A DNA stretch of 42,168 nucleotides. It comes from Bradyrhizobium elkanii WSM2783. GTDB lineage: Bacteria; Pseudomonadota; Alphaproteobacteria; Rhizobiales; Xanthobacteraceae. Positions within the stretch are counted from its first letter, which is position 1. Each line of letters begins with the position of its first letter. Below are positions 34,117 through 42,046 of the stretch, one piece after another. The stretch covers positions 1 to 42,168 of the forward strand of contig NZ_AXAP01000070.1 of the NCBI RefSeq assembly GCF_000472865.1. Direction: 5' to 3'. The notes below the pieces were generated by a model. That model was not told the DNA's origin and ran no database searches. It was given only the letters and a program-made list of their open reading frames with translations. A program made the position numbers and the translations under genes.

Positions 34117-34851
34117 GTGGGGGAAGCGAAGCGACGGCGACAACAGAACTCGATGCGAGGGCCGGTCGTTTATCATCATACGAGCACGCTTAGAACAAAC
34201 CTGCTGTGGATGTCTGGCGTGATCGAAGTTGAAGGCAAAGGCGCTGAGCCGCTTCACCCGCAGATCGGAGTAATTAAGACAGACGTGCTGCGCCGTCGCG
34301 CAATGCAGGATTTTCCGCCAGTCGCATGGTTCACCTCCGAAATCGCCGTGCCGAACTGTCTCAGGAACACGAAGCTCTGCTTCACCGACAGAGAAACGGG
34401 AGAGCTTCGGTACGAGGATCACGCCATAGGGAATCTGAGCGACGTGATCGCACTCAACCGCGTGGCAATTGGCTTTCGTCTGGCCGAATGCCCATCGATC
34501 ATCAAGTGGTCGGAGCACGCGGGCTATCACGCCAGCGAAGGCAGAGAACTGAATGAAAGTGCCCAAGCCTATGGAGATAATCCGAGCACGTGGTACGTCT
34601 CGGAGCAACCCATCGACCTGCTGCAGTCTGTTGAGTTTTGGTCATCTCGCAAGATCATGAATCCGAAGTTGCGGCGAGAGGATTGGTATCTCAAGGACAT
34701 GCACAACATGGTCCGCAACTGCCGCGAACGGAAAGACATCTACATTCCGCCGACCTGGTTGAAGCCAGAGCAGGCGAAGGCTTTTGCTTCTAGTGTTGGC
34801 CTACCTGCCTATCGCGGCGATGAAGAGTTTCCGCCCTCGCGTGCTCGATAA
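34117..34851 (+). CDS. Unknown protein with MGEAKRR N-terminus
   Basis: A 244-residue protein. GTG 34117 follows AGGAGG by about eight bases and gives a basic N-terminus (MGEAKRRRQQN) seen in many mobile-element proteins. The body has IKTDVLRRRAMQDFPPVAWFT, AIGNLSDVIALNRVAIGFRL and a C-terminal KDIYIPPTWLKPEQAKAFAS. No family recognised. It lies between another unknown gene and the HEAGH protein, same strand. Confidence 0.75.
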   Translation: MGEAKRRRQQNSMRGPVVYHHTSTLRTNLLWMSGVIEVEGKGAEPLHPQIGVIKTDVLRRRAMQDFPPVAWFTSEIAVPNCLRNTKLCFTDRETGELRYEDHAIGNLSDVIALNRVAIGFRLAECPSIIKWSEHAGYHASEGRELNESAQAYGDNPSTWYVSEQPIDLLQSVEFWSSRKIMNPKLRREDWYLKDMHNMVRNCRERKDIYIPPTWLKPEQAKAFASSVGLPAYRGDEEFPPSRAR

Positions 34852-34932
34852 TCAATGGGTCACTGTGAAGGCGTTGGCGCAGGGCGAGGCGTCGAAGCAA
34901 TCATGATGCACGTCTGGGGAAGGATTTTTGGT

Positions 34933-35484
34933 ATGTATGAAAGAAAGCCAATTGACATTTTGAGACACGAAGCAGGCCACATGGTGGTCGCAAAAGTACT
35001 TGGGTTTAAAACCGGGGAACTTGAATACAACGAGCGGCATGCTGGGGCTCACATAACCATTGAACCGATGTTGCCCGATTTGGCCGCTGTCAGCGCATAC
35101 GTTCGCCGACGGGCGACGGTTCTCTATGCCGGCGTACTGGCAGAGGCCTTAAAAGACAGCAAGATTGTCAACGAGAAAGCGCTTGAGTTCATCAGGAGCG
35201 AAGAGAACGTGGCCGATTATAAGAGGGTCTCGGAGTTGATCCACGTTGCTGCAGGTATCGAACGCTCTGAAGGGAATCATCAAGGCGTATTGAATGCCAT
35301 CGGCAATGAAGTCTGGAACAGGGCCGCGACTTTGGTTGAAAAGTACGCCGAGCAAATAGTCATGCTTTCGAAGGAGTGGCGACAGGCGCTCGGCGGACTA
35401 GCCAAGATCACAATATCGGCGGAAGAAATTAGCAAAATCCAGTGCTTCAAGGAGATCGAAGCAGGATGCGAGATTGAGCAATAG
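34933..35484 (+). CDS. Stand-alone M41-like (FtsH protease-type) zinc peptidase domain protein
   Basis: A 183-residue protein. HEAGH at residues 12-16 (DILRHEAGHMVVAKVLGF) is the zinc-binding motif of M41 peptidases, and YAGVLAEALKDSKIVN followed by EENVADYKRVSELI echoes the AGRAAEE and SND-LERAT region of FtsH that bears the third ligand. There is no AAA+ domain, membrane segment or signal peptide. ATG 34933 (AAGGA nine bases upstream) is preferred; in-frame ATGs at 34855 and 34903 add uncharacteristic residues. Peptidase activity is an inference; relatives without ATPase domains occur in mobile elements and defence-rich regions. Confidence 0.72.
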   Translation: MYERKPIDILRHEAGHMVVAKVLGFKTGELEYNERHAGAHITIEPMLPDLAAVSAYVRRRATVLYAGVLAEALKDSKIVNEKALEFIRSEENVADYKRVSELIHVAAGIERSEGNHQGVLNAIGNEVWNRAATLVEKYAEQIVMLSKEWRQALGGLAKITISAEEISKIQCFKEIEAGCEIEQ

Positions 35485-35540
35485 GGCGTGCTAAACCGTG
35501 CTGATCTACTGTGCTGACTGAGATGCGGTGAACGAGGCTC

Positions 35541-36533
35541 ATGCGGATTTTCATCGACGAAGCCGGACGGTTTATCAGCGGTGATGGCATCTCGCTGGCG
35601 TCTGCGCTAACGATCCCCCATCGATCTGTTGGTCCGTGTCGGCGCGAATTGCTTCGCTTCTCCCACGATTGGCCGAGGCGGGATGGCGAGTTAAAATCCG
35701 CCGAACTGGACGCGAAGCACCTATCCACCTTGGTTGACGTCCTGCATCGGCACGACGCCCTGCTGCACGTCGTCGCGACGGACGCGGCGAAAGATCAAGC
35801 TAGCGTCGCCCGACACCAAGCTGAGCAAGCACTAGGGATTACCAAGTATCTTACGAACCAACATCACCAATCCCTAATCGACAGCGTTTGGGAACTGCGA
35901 AGATCATTGGAGAAGATGCCAGCCCAGCTCTACATTCAATGCGTCGTTATGCTCCAGTTAGCCTGGATCGTAGCTGAAGAAGCTTCGATGTACTTCGCTC
36001 AGCGGCGGCCGAGGGAGCTGGCGCAATTCGAGTGGGTTATCGACGCTAAGGACCCTAGTAGAATCACATCGCAAGAAAACTGGTGGCGCGATGTGATTGG
36101 ACCGATGGGTGAAGCTATGAGTAGGCGCAAACCATTTGCGTTCGTAGACGACGAGGGTTTCAATTACAAATATTTCGACCGCGCCTTTTCGATGGAAAAG
36201 GATATGTGGTCCCCGGACGGCTCGCGCAAATCGGTGGACGGCTTCAACATAAAGAAACTGATCACCGACAACGTGTCATTTGTGGATTCAAGGAGCGAGT
36301 TATTCATCCAAGCCACCGACATTCTGGCAGGCTTCATGCGGCGAGCGCTGAAAGGCCAGAACGCCGAGCCAGCTGTGCTAAAGACTCTGGGCCGCTTGAT
36401 GATCCGAAAGAAGAAGCAGACAGTGCGCTTAATTGCGCTGGGAAATGGTGGGGATGTCGAGGAGGCATTGGGAGCGCGCATCAAAGTGATTGCATCATCT
36501 GGTCGCGGATTGTTGAAGCCTGAGCGCACATAG
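35541..36533 (+). CDS. DUF3800 domain protein
   Basis: A 330-residue DUF3800 protein. The N-terminal RIFIDEAGRF (Asp6, Glu7) and the C-terminal FVDSRSELFIQATDILAGFMRRAL with its late Asp are the acidic hallmarks of the family, which has an RNase H-like fold and is suspected to be a nuclease; the middle carries a variable region (HLSTLVDVLHRHDALLHVVATDA). DUF3800 genes are frequent in defence- and phage-related neighbourhoods. No clear ribosome site. Last of four same-strand genes; 56 nt after the HEAGH gene. Confidence 0.85.
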   Translation: MRIFIDEAGRFISGDGISLASALTIPHRSVGPCRRELLRFSHDWPRRDGELKSAELDAKHLSTLVDVLHRHDALLHVVATDAAKDQASVARHQAEQALGITKYLTNQHHQSLIDSVWELRRSLEKMPAQLYIQCVVMLQLAWIVAEEASMYFAQRRPRELAQFEWVIDAKDPSRITSQENWWRDVIGPMGEAMSRRKPFAFVDDEGFNYKYFDRAFSMEKDMWSPDGSRKSVDGFNIKKLITDNVSFVDSRSELFIQATDILAGFMRRALKGQNAEPAVLKTLGRLMIRKKKQTVRLIALGNGGDVEEALGARIKVIASSGRGLLKPERT

Positions 36534-37013
36534 CGATTACCTTGGAAGGCACGTCAAACCGACGCAAAGTGCTGTACGAGAAGCTGCACCCGGAGACGAA
36601 GCAAGGGGCTACGCGGCGAATGCCAGCACGAATCCGCGCACCGCAAGCCCTACTGGCCGGGCCATCAACCGCAAATTGTCAGTTCGTACGGTGCGCATCG
36701 ACCGCGGCCCGCAACTCCTGCCGCACCGCGCGGCAGGTGTACCAGTCTTCGCGCGCCACATAGCCGGCGGATGACGTGGACCCTCGCTCCCGTCATTGAC
36801 GTCGTTGCCACCCCACCATTCGTCGGTGAGGCCGGCCGATTTCGACGCCCTGCGCGCCGGCAAGCGCAACGACGAAGTCCGCTCCACGCCCGCAAGGCTC
36901 GACTGGCTGCATGAGATCAAGCACGACGGGAAATGGCGTAACGGTCATCATCGTGGTCCGCACGCCGGGAGCGCCCGGAGTAACGATCCGACGCGGACAA
37001 CTGGGCCTCGCCT
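36534..37013. other. Gene fragments: ParB-like and DNA ligase remnants
   Basis: No intact gene. RRKVLYEKLHPETKQGA at 36560-36616 matches the linker typical of rhizobial ParB-like plasmid proteins. ADFDALRAGKRNDEV at 36835-36879 and LDWLHEIKHDGK at 36898-36930 are pieces of an ATP-dependent DNA ligase; the second holds the adenylated lysine motif (EIKHDG). In native ligases the EIKHDG piece comes first, so the order here is reversed, which points to rearrangement. Confidence 0.5.
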
Positions 37014-37211
37014 TTAGGCCCTCTTGGGATCGTCTCTCCGGCCATGCCGGTCAAGTATCTTGTTAGTTGCGGCAATATCTTTCTTTAGGGCCTCAATGAC
37101 CTCCTCTTTGGTGTAGCCCTCAGAGGGTTTAACTTTCCCGGACTGTAAGCCAGCAAGTCGCCGCACGCTTTCGTCATGCAGTCGTTTTGCGTCCTCCAAT
37201 ACCTTCTTCAC
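37014..37211 (-). CDS. Small helical hypothetical protein
   Basis: A 65-residue charged helical protein (KKVLEDAKRLHDESVRRLAG, then GYTKEEVIEALKKDIAATNK). GTG 37211 is preferred because GGGAGG lies five bases upstream; a longer frame starts at GTG 37250 without a ribosome site. Codon pattern and amphipathic helices favour a real gene. No family recognised. Confidence 0.5.
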   Translation of the reverse strand: MKKVLEDAKRLHDESVRRLAGLQSGKVKPSEGYTKEEVIEALKKDIAATNKILDRHGRRDDPKRA

Positions 37212-37327
37212 GGCATCCTCCCAACTTCTGTTTTCCGCTAAGCGTAGCACGAATTGGAGGCAGAAAGCCCACCGTCAAGACGGATTCAAACTGAGATACT
37301 ACCGAGGCGTGATCTCGCGCTCTGTCG

Positions 37328-37450
37328 TCAACCGGATAATATGCCCGCCTCACGGGCGGCCTCTACAGCCCGCTGGCGCGCCAAGTCAGCGCGTATCTTC
37401 GCGCCGATGACCGGGCCGCCGTAGATGACCTGACGGGATTTGGTGCTCAT
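37328..37450 (-). CDS. Possible 40-residue small ORF
   Basis: ATG 37450 to TGA 37328 encodes MSTKSRQVIYGGPVIGAKI then RADLARQRAVEAAREAGILS. The sequence is basic and helical, but no ribosome site is visible and it may be a remnant. Around it (37212-37538) nothing else is seen. Confidence 0.25.
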   Translation of the reverse strand: MSTKSRQVIYGGPVIGAKIRADLARQRAVEAAREAGILSG

Positions 37451-37538
37451 GGCCGGGCATTACAGCGGCGGTTGCGACGACAGGCAATGCCGCGAGGATT
37501 AAGCGTCCGGGTGGACCGGCCATACCAAGGCTCGGTCA

Positions 37539-38283
37539 ATGTGCAATCTTGTCTGATTGCGGTTGCTGGCACAAGGGTTCCCTTCCAGGCTGAGCCTTTT
37601 GAGCAGCAACCGCAATGACCCCCATCTATTCGATCACCACGAACCCAGAAGCGATCCGCGCGCTGTTCCGCGTGGTCAACCGCTACGTTGGCAACCTCGC
37701 GCCGATGCCAGGGGTGTTCCCCGACTACCCAGCGCCAGTTGTTCGTAATGTCGAAGGCGGGCGCGAGCTAACATTGATGCGCTGGGGCATGCCGCCACCG
37801 CCGCGCACGGGCGGTCCACCAGTCACGAACATCCGCAACACGTCATCTCCGCACTGGCGAGGCTAGCTGAAGCCGGAAAACCGGTGCCTCGTTCCAGCCA
37901 ACAGCTTCGCCGAGTACGCGCCGGAGCCGAACCCGGAGGCGAAGAAAAAGGACGTGGTTTGGTTCGCGGTCAATGAGGACCGGCCGCTATTCGCCTTCGC
38001 TGGCATCTGGACGACGTTCAACGGTGATCGCGGCACCAAATCCAAGCCGATCGCGGGACCGCATTAGGTCTACGGCTTCCTGACGACAAGCCCGAACGCG
38101 GTGGTCGAGCCGATCCATCCGAAGGCCATGCCGGTGATCCTGACCACCGACGAGGAGCGCGACGTCTGGATGCGCGCGCCGCGGGACGAGGCCAAGGCGT
38201 TGCAACGACCGCTCCCCGATGATGCGCTCAAGATCGTACTGCGTGGCGAGGACAAGGAAGACCGAGCCGGCGCGGCGGCCTAG
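37539..38283 (+). pseudogene. Second SRAP gene, inactivated by insertion and two stops
   Basis: A paralogue of the SRAP gene at 15069 (TTNPEAIRALFRVVNRYVGN ... MPVILTTDEERDVW). The original start is still visible as ATGTGCAATCT at 37539-37549, identical to the intact copy, but the frame is then broken by about 75 bp containing a 13-bp inverted repeat and resumes at ATCTATTCGATCACC (37624). A new ATG at 37615 gives MTPIYS in place of MCNLYS, so the catalytic Cys2 is lost. Two in-frame TAG codons follow, at 37864 (expected Trp) and 38065 (expected Leu). The rest of the frame to 38283 is otherwise clean, so loss is recent. Confidence 0.88.
37550..37624. repeat. ~75-bp inverted-repeat insertion in the SRAP start
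   Basis: ATTGCGGTTGCTG at 37556-37568 pairs exactly with CAGCAACCGCAAT at 37603-37615, with a 34-nt centre that contains its own AAGGG...CCCTT. It separates the first 11 bases of the SRAP coding sequence from the rest and an ATCT occurs at both borders, possibly a short target duplication. It is far too small to encode a transposase, so it would be a MITE-like or palindromic unit. Confidence 0.6.
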
Positions 38284-38321
38284 TGTCGCCTTTTAAATCT
38301 CGCGATCCGGCGGTCGCGTTG

Positions 38322-38456
38322 CTATAGGTCTATCTTCTGGCCGTCCACCAATCGCACGGCACACTGTTTAGCTTGATCTTCGCTCTCACAGAGCAGGTCT
38401 ATGCGGTTGATGATGTGGCGGTCTGGTCCAACGACGTAGGCGCAATACTCTTGCAT
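38322..38456 (-). CDS. Small conserved protein, 44 residues
   Basis: ATG 38456 with GGAG seven bases upstream encodes MQEYCAYVVGPDRHIINRID, an acidic stretch (CESEDQAKQCAVRLVDGQ) and KIDL. I recognise this as the short protein type, abundant in Bradyrhizobium, whose members read YRAYIIGxDGH...A...LVDGHDVEL; function unknown. It converges with the SRAP pseudogene, 38 nt apart. Confidence 0.7.
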   Translation of the reverse strand: MQEYCAYVVGPDRHIINRIDLLCESEDQAKQCAVRLVDGQKIDL

Positions 38457-39351
38457 CTCAGGACTCCGAGGCTGGAGGGCTCAGTTGCAATTCGCCAGGG
38501 AACGGGAAGTAAAGCGTGATGCGGATATATGGGTTTTGTGTTCCAAATGTGGAGCTAAGGAGCTTTCGCTCGCCGGATAATGAGACCAACTGACCGTTGT
38601 TGTGCTATCTCCGCGCATGAAAATGGTCTGGTGCCGCTGCTGAGCCGCGCGAATTCGTTAAAGTAACGAGGTCAGCCGGCTCAATGGACCATGCGATCAA
38701 TGCGGTGCCGGCAGCCCGCGAGCGTGTTCATGAGCTGCACGGCGATGGCGTGCGCTGGCCTCACCCGGCTCCCTTTTAGGCCCCGGGCTTCTTCTCGGAT
38801 CGTCGACTACATCCGCCGATGATCCGGGTTGTCCACTTTGAAGCGCATTCGGGGACACATGACGGACATTGCGCTCTGTCCGAAAACGCCATTCGCGCCG
38901 CTTATCCGTACTTCGGGTCTTCCCAATAAGCGGACATTGTCAGAGTCCGACGGCATGTCTCAAAGGGGCCAGAACCGGACCTTCGTTGCCGGCTTTCTCG
39001 CGATCATAAGCAACGCTAGGCACGCCGAACGCTCCAACGACCGCTGTCCTGTCTTGCACCACAGGCCCCGGCCTTCTCGCTCGACGGCTTCCGCCAGATC
39101 GCCGACATGATCGTGGGCGCACCTGGAACAACCTCCGGAGTGGCTCGTAGCGTGGCCGATTGCCTTTTTCGAACGCATGCCCGCGTCTTGGTGTGGTCAA
39201 TCCCGTGCTGGCCGTCGGTGCGGTATTGTGGGATGAATTGCCCCACTGACCGCAGAGTGCCCCGTACAATGATTTCGAGGCTCAGACTACGCTGGGCGGC
39301 CAGCCCACAACCCTCATAGATGGAACGTTCCTGAAAACCGGAGGGAGCACC
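38457..39351. other. Gene-poor 895-bp region with degraded repeat sequence
   Basis: No supported gene. A short plus-strand frame ending at about 38580 contains a zinc-knuckle-like LCSKCGAKELSLAG but has no good start. AAGCGGACATTG...GGCATGTCTCAAAG at 38930-38967 is similar to a stretch at 41878-41921, part of a degenerate non-coding repeat family seen in this genus. Confidence 0.45.
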
Positions 39352-39861
39352 ATGAAAGCACTATGGTCAATTCCGATAGCCGCAGCTCTTACATGCGGCA
39401 CGTTATCTGCGGGAGCCGCAGATCCGCTCAAACAGCAGCTTGTAGGCACTTGGAGCGTCATTTCATTTGTAAACGTGAATGAAAGGACCGGGAAAACAAC
39501 GCAAATATTTGGTTCCGATCCGAAAGGATATTTCATGTTCGATGCAGCAGATCACTTCTCAATCAATGTCATGCGTCCGGGACGGCCAAAATATGCCCGC
39601 CGCGACTTTCCGACCGCCGGGGAAAGCGAAGCCGCTCTGGAGGGGCTAATCGCGATGTTTGGCGACTACAAAGTCAATGAATCTGAACATTCAATATCCT
39701 TACATGTTATCGGCGGCAGCTTTCCCGCGTGGGACAATTCGAATCAGAAGCGTTTCATCGCGATCAACGGCGACGAGCTCACGTATAAGAACCCTACACC
39801 GGCGTCCCGTGGGGGTACTGCTGTGGTGACTCTGAAGCGCGCAACAAGCGCAACCAAGTGA
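39352..39861 (+). CDS. Secreted lipocalin-like domain protein
   Basis: A 169-residue protein with a signal peptide (about 1-23, cleavage near GAA-DPL) and a lipocalin-like beta-barrel pattern: QQLVGTWSVISFVNVNERTG, KGYFMFDAADHFSINVMRPGRPKY, and a C-terminal strand KRFIAINGDELTYKNPTP. The GTW motif near residue 33 is typical of Lipocalin_5 proteins. GGAGGGAGC lies four to five bases before ATG 39352. Ligand and role are unknown; it should be periplasmic. Confidence 0.85.
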   Translation: MKALWSIPIAAALTCGTLSAGAADPLKQQLVGTWSVISFVNVNERTGKTTQIFGSDPKGYFMFDAADHFSINVMRPGRPKYARRDFPTAGESEAALEGLIAMFGDYKVNESEHSISLHVIGGSFPAWDNSNQKRFIAINGDELTYKNPTPASRGGTAVVTLKRATSATK

Positions 39862-40313
39862 TCTTTTGGTCAATCTGTCGCCACGGGCACCGGTTTCAGA
39901 ACTCGGCTCCCCCGACCCGGCAAGCCAAGCCTCGGTACCCCGAAGTGATCGAGTGAGTGGGTCCGCACACGGTGTCCGAATCGGGTCAGAAGCGCCGCTT
40001 GGCCTCACGGCAGGGACTTCCGGTTGCCCCCGATCTTCGGAAATATCCTGCGCGGCGCCAACAGCCGCGCCGGGCCAATGGGCGACATCCTGATATGGAA
40101 GAGGCCGACAACTGAGGCGGCCTTAGGCCAAGGCAACTCCTTCCCGGTGAGCAATTTGTAAAAGGCTCTATACGGCTTACAGTCCGCCGCCCGCACTTCC
40201 GCTCATGTTGTAGTTCACGAGGTAGATCATGGACGTAACCAAACTAGTTCATGAAGTCTAACGAGTACGCGACCGCCTAAAGACTGGCTCACTCTAAGGG
40301 AAAGGCTCATACA
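39862..40313. other. Gene-free 452-bp region
   Basis: Nothing coding is supported. ATCGGGTCAGAAGCGCCGC at 39980-39998 resembles ATCGGGTCATCAGCGCCGT at 40768-40786, another pair of degenerate dispersed repeats. The promoter of the cupin gene should be in its right end. Confidence 0.4.
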
Positions 40314-40724
40314 ATGAACAGATTAGCGCTCTCTCTGTTGCTCGCACTTGGCACCACAGCTCCATTTACTGGCGCCAACGCAGGGACCGGAAAAGCAACA
40401 ACTTTGATGGCCAAAGAGCTTCCCGACTTTCCTGGGAAGGAAGGTATGGTCGAAGTCGTCGACTTCGCTCCGGGCGAAGTCTCGGAGCCGCATCGGCATA
40501 ATGCAGATCTCTTCGTCTATGTTTTGGAGGGGAGCGTCGTCACGCAGGTAGAAGGTGAAGCCCCAAAAACCGTAAATACCGGTGAGGTCTTTTATGAAGC
40601 GCCTACGGACGTCCACATTGTGAGCCGCAACGCTAGTGCGACGCAGGCCGCAAAACTACTTGTCTTCTATGTAAAAGTTAAAGGCGCGCCACCAACCATC
40701 CTAGTAGGGCGTGGACATAAATAG
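40314..40724 (+). CDS. Secreted cupin domain protein
   Basis: A 136-residue single-domain cupin with a signal peptide (about 1-23, ending GANA). Motif 1 is PGEVSEPHRHNADLFVYVLEGSV, with the HxH and Glu metal ligands, and motif 2 is TGEVFYEAPTDVHIVSRN, with the second His. Metal-bound, probably periplasmic; substrate unknown. AAGGGAAAGG lies upstream of the ATG. Confidence 0.88.
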   Translation: MNRLALSLLLALGTTAPFTGANAGTGKATTLMAKELPDFPGKEGMVEVVDFAPGEVSEPHRHNADLFVYVLEGSVVTQVEGEAPKTVNTGEVFYEAPTDVHIVSRNASATQAAKLLVFYVKVKGAPPTILVGRGHK

Positions 40725-40898
40725 CGCTTTTTGACGTCGGGCGAGGAAAGGGCGTGGGTTTATGTCCGCATCGGGTCATCAGCGCCGTTCTGACTGCGCA
40801 CCCATCACTTTCGGTCTCGCCTGGCAAGCGACGCGCCACAACGTCGCGCGCGCCGAGGCATCGCCACGGCCTGAGCGCTGGACCGCGTGCGAAAATCG

Positions 40899-41630
40899 TC
40901 AGGCCGGAAGACGAAAATCAGGAGTCCAACCCAGCTCGGCGCGTGCCTTTTCGGTCGCAACGTGTCTGTTGGACTGCGCGATGTTATAGATGCCCGGGTC
41001 GCCGTGGTCGATGGCCAGCAGAGCGGCATAAGCCGCCGCATCCACATGAATGGGCGCAGAGTTTGAGGGCCGGTCCGAAGCGGTTCCGGGGCCATAAAGC
41101 TGGCCGTAGCGAAGGACGACGCCCTCGAGCGGCGGCGATTTTAAAGTGAGATCTTCCAGCGCGATTACTCCCTGCATGTTGATACCGTTCTCTCCCTTGG
41201 CCCCGGTATCGAGCGGGTCTGTCTCCGCGTGCGGCTCGGGCCCCGGTGCGTAGGCCCACGCGATGCTTTGCGCCACCAATCGGTGCGCCCCCGCCGCAAT
41301 TGCGGCCCTGACGAGGTTCCGCGTTCCCTCGCTACGGATGCGGGCGGTGCGAACGATCGCTGCTCCCATCTCGCGTGGATTAAGATCCTTCGGGAGGTCG
41401 GTGAGCTGATGGATCACGACATCGGGGCGTGCTAATGCGACGGCGCGTGATAGCGCCGGCGCGTCGAAGACGTCGACCACGACCGGGTCAGCCCTGAGCG
41501 CGCGCAGCGCGTCGGCATTCGCTTCCGATCTGGTGCTGCCACAGACGTAATGGCCAGCGCCGTGCAGGAGCGGCGTCAGGCGCCTGCCGATGGCTCCGGA
41601 CGCGCCGGCAAGGAAGATTCTGTAACCCAT
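40899..41630 (-). CDS. NAD-dependent epimerase/dehydratase-like protein
   Basis: A 243-residue Rossmann-fold protein of the extended SDR group. FLAGASGAIGRRLTPLL near residues 5-21 carries the GxxGxxG dinucleotide motif; later blocks are PDVVIHQLTDLP, EGTRNLVRAAIAAGAHRLVAQSIAWAY and VVLRYGQLYGPGT. The usual YxxxK pair is not clear, so it may be an atypical or NmrA-like member. ATG 41630 is preferred (GGAG eight bases upstream) over one 48 nt earlier. Confidence 0.88.
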   Translation of the reverse strand: MGYRIFLAGASGAIGRRLTPLLHGAGHYVCGSTRSEANADALRALRADPVVVDVFDAPALSRAVALARPDVVIHQLTDLPKDLNPREMGAAIVRTARIRSEGTRNLVRAAIAAGAHRLVAQSIAWAYAPGPEPHAETDPLDTGAKGENGINMQGVIALEDLTLKSPPLEGVVLRYGQLYGPGTASDRPSNSAPIHVDAAAYAALLAIDHGDPGIYNIAQSNRHVATEKARAELGWTPDFRLPA

Positions 41631-42046
41631 CACCGTTACTCCGTTGAACCGTGCGCCAAAGTGGGCGCTGCGCGCCAAGTACTTTCCGATTCAAGCGGAG
41701 GGCGGGCAATCGTTCCGTTTCAGTGAAAATCAACTTTGGAGACGGCGGACAAATACGGACACAGCCGCGCATTGGAACAGATTGGCAGCCCCGGAACCTT
41801 ACCTGAACCGAATGTCCGTTGGGGGTCAAACTGAGAAGAACTCAACCTGAGCAAATTTCTTCCGGGTTACCCTTGAAAGCGGACATTGCGCGACACGGCC
41901 GGCATGTCTCAAGAGGGCCATAGGACTAAACCGCTCGCGCGGTAGGCCGCTGCGGCAAACAGGGTGGCCAAGCCGATAGCGCCAAGGGGCGTCCTGTCTT
42001 GAGATTGAGGGGTTGCAACAACCTCACCCAAGACAGGAGCATCCCC
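41631..42046. other. Intergenic region with terminal hairpin of an IS91-like unit
   Basis: No gene is seen. TCCTGTCTTG at 41992-42001 pairs with CAAGACAGGA at 42029-42038, and inside it GGTTG-CAA-CAACC forms a second stem, so a cruciform-like structure lies directly before the recombinase gene; the right arm also includes its ribosome site (AGGAG). Such hairpins are expected at ends of IS91-type units. The AAGCGGACATTG repeat at 41878 lies to the left. Confidence 0.5.

Noticed and set aside
40005..40196. 63-residue minus-strand frame before the cupin gene
   Set aside because: No ribosome site or domain; lies in degenerate repeat sequence.
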